A model generated the notes under the pieces. It worked only from the letters and a program-made list of their open reading frames with translations. It was not told the DNA's origin and ran no database searches. This document shows positions 8,701 to 16,147 of a stretch of DNA of 64,000 nucleotides, piece after piece. Position numbers and translations under genes: made by a program. Origin of the DNA: Pseudomonadota bacterium (GTDB lineage: Bacteria; Pseudomonadota; Alphaproteobacteria; UBA9655). Each line of letters starts with the position of its first letter. The first letter of the stretch is position 1. The DNA is taken from NCBI GenBank assembly GCA_018242065.1, contig JAFECQ010000016.1, forward strand, positions 1 through 64,000, in the 5' to 3' direction.

Positions 8701-9904
8701 TTTAGCACGCGAGTTTGCTGATCCCCTTGTTTCCTTTCTTGAGCAAGTAAATAAAGAAGGAATGCCAGGGAATTTCCCACTTGCCACGAAATGGTCGGGC
8801 ATTACAAGCGCACTCAACGGATATAGTCGAAAAGAACCAGGTAATGCTCTCCTTGAACTGGAAAATTACATCATGAACCCCCTCAATGAAGTAACGCTTG
8901 CAACGTGTTTAAAATATGCGAGTACGGTGAATCCTCTTTCAGCAAATCAAGACTTTTTTGTTAATATTTTAATCAACCTCCAAGAAAAACTGCACGATCG
9001 TTGTGTAGATCTATCCGGTTATGTATCAGCGGATAATTATTCTGATTTGGCACAATTCTTTAACGCTAATTTAGCTGGAAAATTCCCATTTTCAGATGCA
9101 CAGAATATCTCTGCTCCAGATGCAAACCCAGAAGATATTCGCACCTTATTTGATATGATTGACACTCAATCTAATAATATTAAAGCCACTCTAAAGCAGG
9201 CAACAAATTTAGGACCTGCTGGTAAAAGTGCCCTCACTTTCATTACTCAACTTGAAAAGGTTCGTTCTTTCTTTGGCGACTATTTAGCGCCGAACTCAAC
9301 ATTACCTTCGCCTGCTTTCACCTTTGATGTAACGTTTAGGGTTAACCAAAGCAGAGAAGTTCGAGCCAATGAAATACTAGATTGGGAACTAACAACTCAA
9401 AACACAACCTTAAACATGCGCTCTACATCTCCTTTAGGCTATTGGAGGGAAGGTGATCCTATCAAGATGACTTTCCGTTGGGCTCTTAACAGCCCTCTTC
9501 AACCACAAATGATAAATGATATGTCCAATTTTGATGTACAGGGAGAAAATGCTTCTTTTGCATATGAAGGCACATGGGCACTCCTTCGCCTCTTGAGACA
9601 ACATCAAGCAAAACCATCAGATTTTGACTCTTTAAATGATGAGACCCCCATTACATTACGTTTTGATATTCCTTTAACAAACGTTGTATCAAATTCTCAA
9701 GTATCATCTCAAGATGAAGAGAAAAATGCGATCGTTTTCGTTCGCCTAAAAGTCTCTCCTTTACAAATGGCCTCACCTAAGCAAACGACAAGCGCCGCAC
9801 CTAAAGGAGAAATATCACCAAAACAAGCCATTCGTATGGGAACACCCGTTTCCTTACCTTATTTTCCTTATTCCGCACCACGTCTTAATAACCCAGGGAA
9901 TTGA
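5723..9904 (+). CDS. tssM: T6SS inner-membrane protein TssM (IcmF family)
   Basis: The large scaffold of the TssJLM trans-envelope complex, 1393 residues. A transmembrane segment lies near residues 15-36 and another near 416-434; between them is the cytoplasmic NTPase-like domain with an intact Walker A motif (GTSNSGKS, 105-112) and a TKCD motif (238-241) in the position of the GTPase NKxD box. The long periplasmic part that follows ends in the IcmF C-terminal region, which binds TssJ. An AGGGAAG ribosome site precedes the ATG. It is 9 bases after tssL and 3 bases before tssA. No frameshift is visible over 4.2 kb, so the gene is under selection. Confidence 0.95.
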   Translation: MISERLTRLTYYFPWSLVVALLLALIFAVIGIMIFRSAIKKGEEDGSSPEKTSPLLDKLQIFAARFGYFGTTPLSQSFNYALKLMYNFIGGTQFRYKLPWIVMLGTSNSGKSAALEALNLDRPIGRPHFDTEGLLKPLCDWWFYDHGTVLDLDGKIVLSPTRASSDEDNWKLFLNLLVHHRSKRPLDGIVLTIPATELIGDGMLSHDDLMVRAEYLYGKLWQVQYLTGIRVPIYVVVTKCDTIPGFHSLCNSLPNHSRHDIFGWSNDRAVDSSYTSEWIDEAFASINASLYRIQEEIYADGKTIDGRDGVFLFPVMFNQIKGGLKTYANHLFKASGYHEAFFLRGLYFVGDSHVEKPGRVRQVASDLSLSYMHDDASRTRNIYFIDNLFENKIFREVGLARPVSRVLLGNTTAMRFAKIGVAIAAIVGTLSLLRANEVLQSAKMNLVPALTQIEVTLEKIHGQNEETEIGRVFFEDQAQALLNMMTQISVNTLSSVFIPPSWFDNLDAKIKFVMGIAYERVVIRSLASQLTYKAIQLFSLDTVIPVTEATSNGIDPLETAQFYRFRNYVLAVRALELAANKYNDLGMTSSLKDVSEIIKYLFNYDLPADFYEHTNFYVDALKETNTKLFDFDGFRDDASIKLRKLFDEFQLASFDPNQMIPGLGRLMTSLYEFSGARNYTAYDADLLREIYVSLGETIGSIKNPGLEWLDADHFNPGPQYEYVVGLIVGSAFFTSTTASDLISELDQNFTAFRRRLAGYTSPLINGGNLFNVENDLAIAAPSEGALALEQNLSVFFAEPFMAATESRNIITAIPIGSVLLWDTLRLQQAVQLISSYNNFMNSHLLNMPKVLQPMLQKVGRDNLTLNLVRFIVDAEVFSSETLIGVSTSPEDALLSQVQNYRAAAPYLEQILFALKANNANSAFSTLKDLLTGQTYNPLAKLDEILTDESPYAIKMNSFDWWKGDSLAALEAFGVSTLTELKGYLELQRDRINYLAREFADPLVSFLEQVNKEGMPGNFPLATKWSGITSALNGYSRKEPGNALLELENYIMNPLNEVTLATCLKYASTVNPLSANQDFFVNILINLQEKLHDRCVDLSGYVSADNYSDLAQFFNANLAGKFPFSDAQNISAPDANPEDIRTLFDMIDTQSNNIKATLKQATNLGPAGKSALTFITQLEKVRSFFGDYLAPNSTLPSPAFTFDVTFRVNQSREVRANEILDWELTTQNTTLNMRSTSPLGYWREGDPIKMTFRWALNSPLQPQMINDMSNFDVQGENASFAYEGTWALLRLLRQHQAKPSDFDSLNDETPITLRFDIPLTNVVSNSQVSSQDEEKNAIVFVRLKVSPLQMASPKQTTSAAPKGEISPKQAIRMGTPVSLPYFPYSAPRLNNPGN

Positions 9905-9907
9905 ACG

Positions 9908-10975
9908 ATGGCAAAAAACACCCCTTTGGACTCTAATCTCTCTCTCTTCTTAGATCCCATCGCAGGCAAAAAGTCATGTGGAGAGTCTCTTCGGTATGCG
10001 GACGTCTATGATCAAATACGTGAAGCACGAAGAGAGGAAGATGACAAACTTCCCCAAGGCGTTTGGAAGACAGAAATCAAAAAAGCAGACTGGGAGCTCG
10101 TCAATCGAATTTGTCAGGAGGCCCTTAAAAATCGTTCGAAAGATCTTCAAATCGCCGCCTGGCTTACTGAAGCATGGCTTCATTTGGAAGGTATAAGTGG
10201 GCTCGCTCACGGGCTTGAACTAATCTTAGAACTCACTCGAAAGTACTGGAATGAAATCCATCCTGAAATCGAAAAAAATGGTTTTGAGCTGCGTGTTGTT
10301 CCGTATGAGTGGATTAATACGCGACTGAGCGAGGAAATACCGAGCATTCTTATAAGTATGCCTTCGGACCGTTCAGCCCTCCCCTACAGCTTTTTAAATT
10401 ACAGTGATGCGAATCGCCATGAAATTTCGCTCAAAAGAAATCCTTCACATACGACTAAAGAAGAGAAAACACTTTCACCTGCCAAAGTGTCGCTTAGCAT
10501 TGATCAAACACCTACTGCTTTTTATCGTCATATAGATGAAAGTTGTAGGCTTGCTTTAAAAATCATGACTGAACTCGAGGATGCCCTTCGGCTGCATATA
10601 GGTGCAGATGCACCAGCTTTCTATCGTCTTCGGGAAAAGGTAGATGCAATACAGCGCTTTGCCCATCATATTCTAGATGAGCGTGGCGAAAAGCAGGACC
10701 TCAAAAAATCTGTTCCTGAGGATACGTCTTCTGTACAACCGAAACGCAAAACAACTTCTGGCCCCATTGAAAGTCGCGAACAAGCTTATGCTCTTTTAGG
10801 AGAAGTTGCAGTTTATTTGGAACGTGCTGAACCACACAGCCCAACTCCATATCTTATTCACAGAGCCATTGCATGGGGTGGGATGAGTCTTTCTGAAGTT
10901 GTTTCAGATACCCTCCATAGCGGCCGTGATATGTCTCTTTTATTGGATATCTTGAACGTCAAAAAAGAACAGTAA
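9908..10975 (+). CDS. tssA: T6SS protein TssA (ImpA family)
   Basis: TssA guides baseplate docking and sheath/tube polymerisation. The N-terminal ImpA_N domain is clear: DPIAGKKSCGESLRY, then KKADWELVNRICQEAL, and LQIAAWLTEAWLHLEGISG. The C-terminal part has the conserved block ESREQAYALLGEVAVYLER followed by HSPTPYLIHRAIAWG. At 355 residues it belongs to the shorter class of TssA. It is the last intact gene of the operon, 3 bases after tssM. The TAA stop is followed in the same frame by a long open vapC-like segment. Confidence 0.9.
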   Translation: MAKNTPLDSNLSLFLDPIAGKKSCGESLRYADVYDQIREARREEDDKLPQGVWKTEIKKADWELVNRICQEALKNRSKDLQIAAWLTEAWLHLEGISGLAHGLELILELTRKYWNEIHPEIEKNGFELRVVPYEWINTRLSEEIPSILISMPSDRSALPYSFLNYSDANRHEISLKRNPSHTTKEEKTLSPAKVSLSIDQTPTAFYRHIDESCRLALKIMTELEDALRLHIGADAPAFYRLREKVDAIQRFAHHILDERGEKQDLKKSVPEDTSSVQPKRKTTSGPIESREQAYALLGEVAVYLERAEPHSPTPYLIHRAIAWGGMSLSEVVSDTLHSGRDMSLLLDILNVKKEQ

Positions 10976-11302
10976 GGATTCTTAAAAATTCTGTCTAACC
11001 TTTTTTGGACAAAGAGAATCTCATTAGAACAGCGCCACAAAGCTCTTTATACGCTTAAAGAACTTCCTATTATCGTTGATACACTTACTTCTGATCACGC
11101 TTGGTTAGAAACAATGGAATTGGCAGAACGTTATGGATTAACTCTGTATGATGCAAGTTATCTGGAACTCTCGCTGCGTCGTTCCCTACCTCTTATAACT
11201 TTTGATAAGTCTCTTAAAAAAGCTGCTGAAATGGCATCCAGCACTCATTCAACCTTACCGAGCGACGATGAAGACAAGACAAGCTATCTTCACGAATCAT
11301 AA
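10976..11302 (+). pseudogene. 5'-truncated VapC-type PIN-domain toxin
   Basis: The frame directly after the tssA stop stays open for 108 codons to a stop at 11302 and reads as the C-terminal two thirds of a type II VapC ribonuclease: LPIIVD, then the hallmark YGLTLYDASYLELSLRRSLP and LITFDKSLKKAA. The family's N-terminal segment with its first catalytic aspartate is absent, no usable start codon precedes the conserved region (the first ATG is at 11114, inside the domain), and no vapB antitoxin is present. An inactive relic of a toxin-antitoxin module is the simplest reading. A 62-residue product from ATG 11114 could not form a complete PIN domain. Confidence 0.7.
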
Positions 11303-11307
11303 TACGA

Positions 11308-12402
11308 CTAATAAGCTGACTCGTTAACTGTCACCCTTAGCATTGCTGTCGGACCGTCCACCGTAAGCCAAGCTTTTGTCCCAAAAGGCATGATATCGTT
11401 ATGAGCTCCATGTCCAAAACGCGGGGAATAGATCACTGGAATATTCAATCGCGGTAAAAGAAATTCCCGAACAAATCCTCTCACGAAATCTTTTGTCATT
11501 TCAATTGATTCCTCATGTCCCGTCAGAGGCATATGTCCAAAAACAATTGCTTTAGCTCCCTTAAAAACACCTGCACGACGCAGGGCGAGAAGACGTCGAT
11601 TGAGTCTTTTAGGATCTTCTGCTGTATCTTCAAGAAAAATAAATTTCCCTGCACCGCAAAGAGCTGTCCGTGTTCCATTGTGGCTTTCAACGATCGAAAG
11701 ATTTCCACCTAAAACGCTCCCTTCAATCAACTCTGAACCTCCCTCACCTGGGTGGATTACCTCAAACGTATGAGAAAGCTCTCGTATATTTCCTTTAAGA
11801 ATCTCAGTAACAACTGTCAGACTAGCTTCTTTATTAACGCCTGACTTTGTTACAGGGAAAAGTTCCTTCCCTAAGCCCACAACAGGACCGTGTAGAGATG
11901 GCCATCTCCAAGTTGCGAAAAGCAAGTGCAGCGCTGTAACGTCACTAAAGCCAATCAAAGCTTTTGGTGGTAGAGATGGCCGCTCAAAACTTGTTTCTTC
12001 TAAAGAATCAACAATCTCCTGACATCCAAATCCCCCTCGTATGGCCCAGAGTACAAGTGCTTCTCCTTGCAAAGCTCTTATAAAGAGCTCTGCTCTTGCC
12101 TTATGAGTGTTTGCATAATAACCATAGGGCGCTTCCTCCTTATTGAAGGCTCCTTCTGCAATATAAGCTTTAAACCCTCTTACTCCAACAAATTCTCGAG
12201 CAACAACCGCCTGAGCGTCTGACATAGGAGCTGCTGCAGGCGCAATGATTTCCACCATCTCACCTTCTTCTAAAAATCTCCATGTCAGAGGAACTGAATG
12301 TGCGAGTTCTTCTCGGTCATCCATTGCAAGCACTGGGCTTATTAATATCGTTGTAAGGCTTATTAGAAAAACAGAAAAATATTTTATCATATCAAAATTC
12401 AC
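11308..12402 (-). CDS. exported LD-carboxypeptidase, peptidase S66 family
   Basis: S66 enzymes cleave the L,D bond of muropeptide tetrapeptides, and relatives (MccF) hydrolyse microcin-type amide bonds. The family landmarks are present: VEIIAPAAAP at the start of the fold, WAIRGGFG, the nucleophile region LIGFSDVTAL (Ser), the glutamate in FLEDTAEDP, and the histidine in RFGHGAHN. Residues 1-26 form a signal peptide (hydrophobic core YFSVFLISLTTILISP, cleavage near VLA), whereas E. coli LdcA is cytoplasmic, so this version should act in the periplasm on its own wall or on foreign muropeptides. 364 residues. It stands alone, convergent with the vapC remnant. Confidence 0.82.
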   Translation of the reverse strand: MNFDMIKYFSVFLISLTTILISPVLAMDDREELAHSVPLTWRFLEEGEMVEIIAPAAAPMSDAQAVVAREFVGVRGFKAYIAEGAFNKEEAPYGYYANTHKARAELFIRALQGEALVLWAIRGGFGCQEIVDSLEETSFERPSLPPKALIGFSDVTALHLLFATWRWPSLHGPVVGLGKELFPVTKSGVNKEASLTVVTEILKGNIRELSHTFEVIHPGEGGSELIEGSVLGGNLSIVESHNGTRTALCGAGKFIFLEDTAEDPKRLNRRLLALRRAGVFKGAKAIVFGHMPLTGHEESIEMTKDFVRGFVREFLLPRLNIPVIYSPRFGHGAHNDIMPFGTKAWLTVDGPTAMLRVTVNESAY

Positions 12403-12532
12403 TCATTCATAAGGTATGTTTATAGGATTGCTTGTTGACTAGTGCAGACTTAAGGGATTAGTTAATTCCTAAAATCAAAATCTTGCCACCTGACAGATTT
12501 CTTAAAAATAAGAAAAATGACGTCAAAAAAAT

Positions 12533-13069
12533 TTAACGAATAACGCTCAGAATCCTTGCTTCGCGCCCTCTTTCCGAACTGGAAACTTTAATTGCGACGC
12601 GAACACCTGGCTCAAGGGATTCATACCCTGCGGCGCGTAATACAGAAGCGTGCAAGAAGACATCTCTTCCACCATCATCAGGGTATACAAAACCAAATCC
12701 CTTTAAGGGGTTAAACCATTTTACTTCGCCTTCAATTTCCTCAAGGGTTTCAGGATCAAAAGCTGGCGAACGTGGCCCCATAAATGCAGGTGCAAATCTT
12801 GGCTCTCTCGGCACAAACTTCACTTCTAAAACACGCAAGACTTGGCGTCCACGACGACCAGGGCCGATATCACATACAACGCGGTCACCTTCCTCTACAC
12901 GACGGCAACCGGCGGCATCCAACACAGAGAAATGCATAAATATGTCTGCTGATTCATCATCTGGAACTAAGAAGCCATAGCCCTTTTCAGGATTATACCA
13001 CTTAACTTTTGCGTCAATACGCTCGATCTCGCTTGTACTAATTTCGTTTATTGCAGCTTGGTTGATCAT
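12533..13069 (-). CDS. protein with two cold-shock domains
   Basis: Single-stranded nucleic-acid-binding protein with tandem cold-shock domains, as in many alphaproteobacteria. Each copy carries the RNP motifs: VKWYNPEKGYGFLVPDD / DIFMHFSVL (about residues 23-52) and VKWFNPLKGFGFVYPDD / DVFLHASVL (about 114-142). 178 residues. The upstream region is long, AT-rich and contains a short inverted repeat (AAGTTG at 13162, CAACTT at 13176); cold-shock genes often have structured leaders, but none can be proved here. Confidence 0.9.
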   Translation of the reverse strand: MINQAAINEISTSEIERIDAKVKWYNPEKGYGFLVPDDESADIFMHFSVLDAAGCRRVEEGDRVVCDIGPGRRGRQVLRVLEVKFVPREPRFAPAFMGPRSPAFDPETLEEIEGEVKWFNPLKGFGFVYPDDGGRDVFLHASVLRAAGYESLEPGVRVAIKVSSSERGREARILSVIR

Positions 13070-13663
13070 TTTTTACTACCCCCACTCAATTATTTGCAAC
13101 TTATGCTTTTCTCTCTTCTAAAATCAAGTAATCAAAGAGACTGTTTCTTATTTTTTTCAAAAAGTTGCATAATTACAACTTAAATCGATCGTCAAGAAAA
13201 ATATATCACATTTCTACATTATTTATCAATACTGATTTTTAACTCATAATATAAAGTTATTAATAAATGAACATATTATCAAAAAAAACGCTGTTAATAC
13301 GAAAGGCAACAAAGGCATTCCAAAAAAGATCCTTTGTTTCAATATGCTTTTATATTTGCAAGATCGCTTTGCTAACATCCAAAGATGGATTTATAGCGTC
13401 GAATAAGATTTCTTTATTATTCTTTTATAAATCTAAGAAGGCTTGTTTTATCTACACTTTAGCTATGCAAATGCGCATAAAACCGTACAATTTATATTCT
13501 TAAAATTTCGTTAAAAAATTGCTTTAATCCTTTTAAAAGTATGCTAAGATGTGATAAGAAGCTAGATCTTTTCTATCTTTATTTTATTATACTTATTATT
13601 TTTTTAAATTGAACTCATTAATATTTAAGAACTCACAGTTTTTTATTCACAAAGGAGAAGCCC
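13070..13663. other. AT-rich intergenic region between divergent genes
   Basis: 594 bases between the cold-shock gene (minus) and the coiled-coil gene (plus). It must hold two promoters. It also contains a small inverted repeat at 13162-13181 and an open frame at 13267-13503 whose product is Lys/Ile/Phe-rich and has no ribosome site; I regard that frame as chance. No RNA gene is recognised. Confidence 0.5.
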
Positions 13664-13990
13664 ATGACGGTAAAAGATACTGTAAAAAGCACAATTCTAA
13701 AGCTTGAATCTTTGTGTGAAACTTATAAAAAAGATCCACTTTTTAAGCTCGAAGACCTTGAGGAAACTGTAGTACATTTAAGCCAAGAGGTGCAAACGAT
13801 TGATCTTGCTTCAGATCAAAATCTGAAAATCGAACTTAATACCTTACAAGGTACTCTTTTAAAGCTTTTTTCTGTCTTAAAAGAAAAACAAGACAGTATT
13901 GAAAAACAAGCTCAAGAAATTCACGTTTATCAACGCGCTCTTCATGCTTATTCACGCGTTGCGAACAACAACATGGGATCTTTTATTTAA
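13664..13990 (+). CDS. small coiled-coil protein of unknown function
   Basis: A 108-residue, helical, Lys/Glu/Leu-rich protein without signal peptide or membrane segment. Heptad-like spacing of Leu/Ile over residues 40-90 (LNTLQGTLLKLFSVLKEKQ) suggests a coiled coil, ending with an aromatic basic stretch (YQRALHAYSRVANNN). An AAGGAG ribosome site lies 7 bases before the ATG. The fold resembles small export chaperones in general terms only; no family is assigned. Convergent with the EamA pair. Confidence 0.6.
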   Translation: MTVKDTVKSTILKLESLCETYKKDPLFKLEDLEETVVHLSQEVQTIDLASDQNLKIELNTLQGTLLKLFSVLKEKQDSIEKQAQEIHVYQRALHAYSRVANNNMGSFI

Positions 13991-14019
13991 ACAGCGACGT
14001 GAATTCCAAACATTTTTTG

Positions 14020-14949
14020 CTATACAGAATACTGTAAGGATTTCCGCCTTAATTCCCCATAGCTCAGTGAAATAATTGCACCCATAAGGACAAAAGCCCC
14101 AAAGCACGTCCAGAAAGATGGGATTTCACCAAATGCTGCCAAACCGATAAGGGCGCTTGCAAACCATTTCGTAAATCCATACGGGATAAGATAACTCACT
14201 TCAGCAGAAGCATAAGCATTGCTTAGACAAAGGTGAGCGCTCGCTGCAAGACCTCCCATCATAAGCAACCATGGCCATTGCCACATTTGTGGCATTGCGC
14301 CATAGAAAAAAGTTGGAATAAAAAGCATGGGCGCCATAAATACAAGAAGGTATGTAACGATTAATTGAGGCGAATCTTCCTTTGTAAGTCGACGAATCAT
14401 CAAAGTCGCCCCTGAAAAACACGTCGCCGCCAATACAGGCAAAAGAGCACCAAAACTAAGGGAGCCGGAGATAAAAGTTGTTTGAGAAATCAATCCCCCA
14501 CCTACAAACCCGATAATAATAGCAAAGCTCCGCTCTCTTCCAATACCCTCTTTCAAAAAGATACGTGCCCCCACCGCCGTAATTAAGGGACCCAAGAACA
14601 TAAGCGCTACCGCTTGAGCAAGCTGCATATAGGCTAGCGATGTATACCACAACACCACACCTACAGCGGAAAGGCCAATTCGACAGGTCTGTAAGAGAGG
14701 CTGGCTTGTTTTTAAAGACTCTGGACCGTTTTGAAGAATCCAAGGTACAAGAAAAATAAGGCCAAATAAGTTTTGGAAAAAAGCAATTTCATAAGCTGGA
14801 AGCGGGACTTGACCAATGGCTTCAGTCGTTTGAGAAAGATAGCGCACGATACCATTAATAGCTGAAAAGCACAAAAAAGAGGTGACTTTCCAAAAGGCTC
14901 CCCTAAAATGGGGGGAAGCTTTCCAATATGTAAGACTCGATTTAATCAT
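14020..14949 (-). CDS. EamA/DMT-superfamily transporter (second of a tandem pair)
   Basis: About ten transmembrane helices in two EamA repeats, 309 residues. The start of the first repeat (FLCFSAINGIVRYLSQ, then EIAFFQNLFGLIFLVPW) and the glycine/alanine-rich helices typical of the drug/metabolite transporter superfamily are clear. Its ATG overlaps the stop of the upstream paralogue by 4 bases (14946-14949), so the two are co-translated. In Rickettsia a related transporter imports S-adenosylmethionine; the substrate here is unknown. The two proteins are similar throughout, implying tandem duplication. Confidence 0.85.
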   Translation of the reverse strand: MIKSSLTYWKASPHFRGAFWKVTSFLCFSAINGIVRYLSQTTEAIGQVPLPAYEIAFFQNLFGLIFLVPWILQNGPESLKTSQPLLQTCRIGLSAVGVVLWYTSLAYMQLAQAVALMFLGPLITAVGARIFLKEGIGRERSFAIIIGFVGGGLISQTTFISGSLSFGALLPVLAATCFSGATLMIRRLTKEDSPQLIVTYLLVFMAPMLFIPTFFYGAMPQMWQWPWLLMMGGLAASAHLCLSNAYASAEVSYLIPYGFTKWFASALIGLAAFGEIPSFWTCFGAFVLMGAIISLSYGELRRKSLQYSV

Positions 14950-15932
14950 GCTGCAGCAGGAAGAGGTGAATCGTTCTTTGCTTTCATATGTTGAACCTCA
15001 TTTTTACAAAGGCTAATTGTCGCTAACAGAATAAAGAATGATCCAATCCCTGTCCAGATGGTTGGCCACTCATTAAAGAGAACCATTCCAATAACCGCTC
15101 CCGCAATAAGTCGCGTAAAGCTCATCGGAATAAGAAAAGTGATATCTGCGATAACATAAGCATTTTGTAAGAAGATATAGGCCGTTGCTAATAATCCACC
15201 CATGATCGCAAGGTATGGCCATTGCCAAGCAAGAGGCGTCACCCATTGAAAGGAAGCTGCAAATCCTAAGATCGGTAAAGTTAGGAGAAAAAGATACAAA
15301 CAAACCGTTTGAGGACTATCTTTTTTCACTTGCTTTTTTGCGAGAATGGCAGACGTTGAATAACAAGCTGTCGCTCCCACAGGAAAAAGAATCAGAAGAC
15401 CAATATCGGTCCAATGGGCACTTCCTTCAAAAAGTTCATGGGCCGTAATCATAAGCGCCCCTGCTAAAGCTGTTCCAATAGCCATGGCGCGAGCCCATCC
15501 ACACTTTTCACCAAGAAAAATTTTAGCGCCTAAAATCGTAAAAATAGGGGCTGTATATTTAAATGCCACGACTTGCACAATTGGCATTTTTGAAAGAGCC
15601 GTAAACCAAAGAATAATGCCGAATGATGCTGCAAAAGCACGCGCGAGATAAAGATGAGGGTTAGATGCCTTGAATGCTACTTTACCCGTTGACAGTATCC
15701 AGGGAAGAATAAAAAGAAGTCCAAAGAAAGTTTCAAAAAAAGCCAATTCAGTTGCTGGCAAAGGGGTTAACCCTGTTTCCTTTGCGTTCAGAGTAAAATA
15801 CCGAACAAATCCGTTAATTCCTGAAAAACATAAGCATGAGCAAACTTTAAATACAGCCCCTCGAACTGCTGGGTCCTGCCATTTTACCCACAAACCCCCA
15901 ACACCAGGTAGAACTGTTGATGCTTCAGCCAT
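14946..15932 (-). CDS. EamA/DMT-superfamily transporter (first of a tandem pair)
   Basis: 328 residues, about ten helices. It has the same block order as its downstream neighbour: RGAVFKVCSCLCFSGINGFVRYF, ELAFFETFFGLLFILPW, and a second repeat beginning near GLLILFPVGATACYSTSAIL. A hydrophilic N-terminus of about 25 residues and a lysine-rich C-terminal tail lie outside the membrane part. Member of a two-gene operon coupled through a 4-base overlap. In a host-dependent bacterium, metabolite import is the likely role, but the sequence does not reveal the solute; a heteromeric pair is also possible. Confidence 0.85.
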   Translation of the reverse strand: MAEASTVLPGVGGLWVKWQDPAVRGAVFKVCSCLCFSGINGFVRYFTLNAKETGLTPLPATELAFFETFFGLLFILPWILSTGKVAFKASNPHLYLARAFAASFGIILWFTALSKMPIVQVVAFKYTAPIFTILGAKIFLGEKCGWARAMAIGTALAGALMITAHELFEGSAHWTDIGLLILFPVGATACYSTSAILAKKQVKKDSPQTVCLYLFLLTLPILGFAASFQWVTPLAWQWPYLAIMGGLLATAYIFLQNAYVIADITFLIPMSFTRLIAGAVIGMVLFNEWPTIWTGIGSFFILLATISLCKNEVQHMKAKNDSPLPAAA

Positions 15933-16066
15933 AGATTTATCTTTCCCTTTCGAAAGGCTCCGTCAACTTCCATATAGCAATTCAAACTCTCTTTTTCCAG
16001 CTTTCTTTTCAGAGAATGGAAGAATATTTTTAACCTATTGAAAGAAAAATTCTTTTCCAAAACGTT

Positions 16067-16091
16067 CTTAGAGACATGATACGTCTCTAAG
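16067..16091 (-). terminator. hairpin downstream of the repeat-protein gene
   Basis: CTTAGAGAC at 16067-16075 and GTCTCTAAG at 16083-16091 are perfect 9-bp arms around a 7-base loop, 57 bases after the stop of the minus-strand gene ending at 16148. The following bases (minus strand) are only moderately T-rich, so termination strength is uncertain. Confidence 0.4.
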
Positions 16092-16147
16092 CGCAACCGC
16101 ATGGGCAATGTTGGAGCCAGGTTGAGTTGTAGTATAAGACTTTACGC

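Noticed and set aside
13267-13503. 78-codon open frame in the AT-rich gap
   Set aside because: No ribosome site, Lys/Ile/Phe-rich composition as expected from random AT-rich DNA, and no domain pattern.
15670-16041. 123-codon open frame opposite the EamA gene
   Set aside because: Almost entirely antisense to a clear transporter gene; no ribosome site; basic, low-complexity product.
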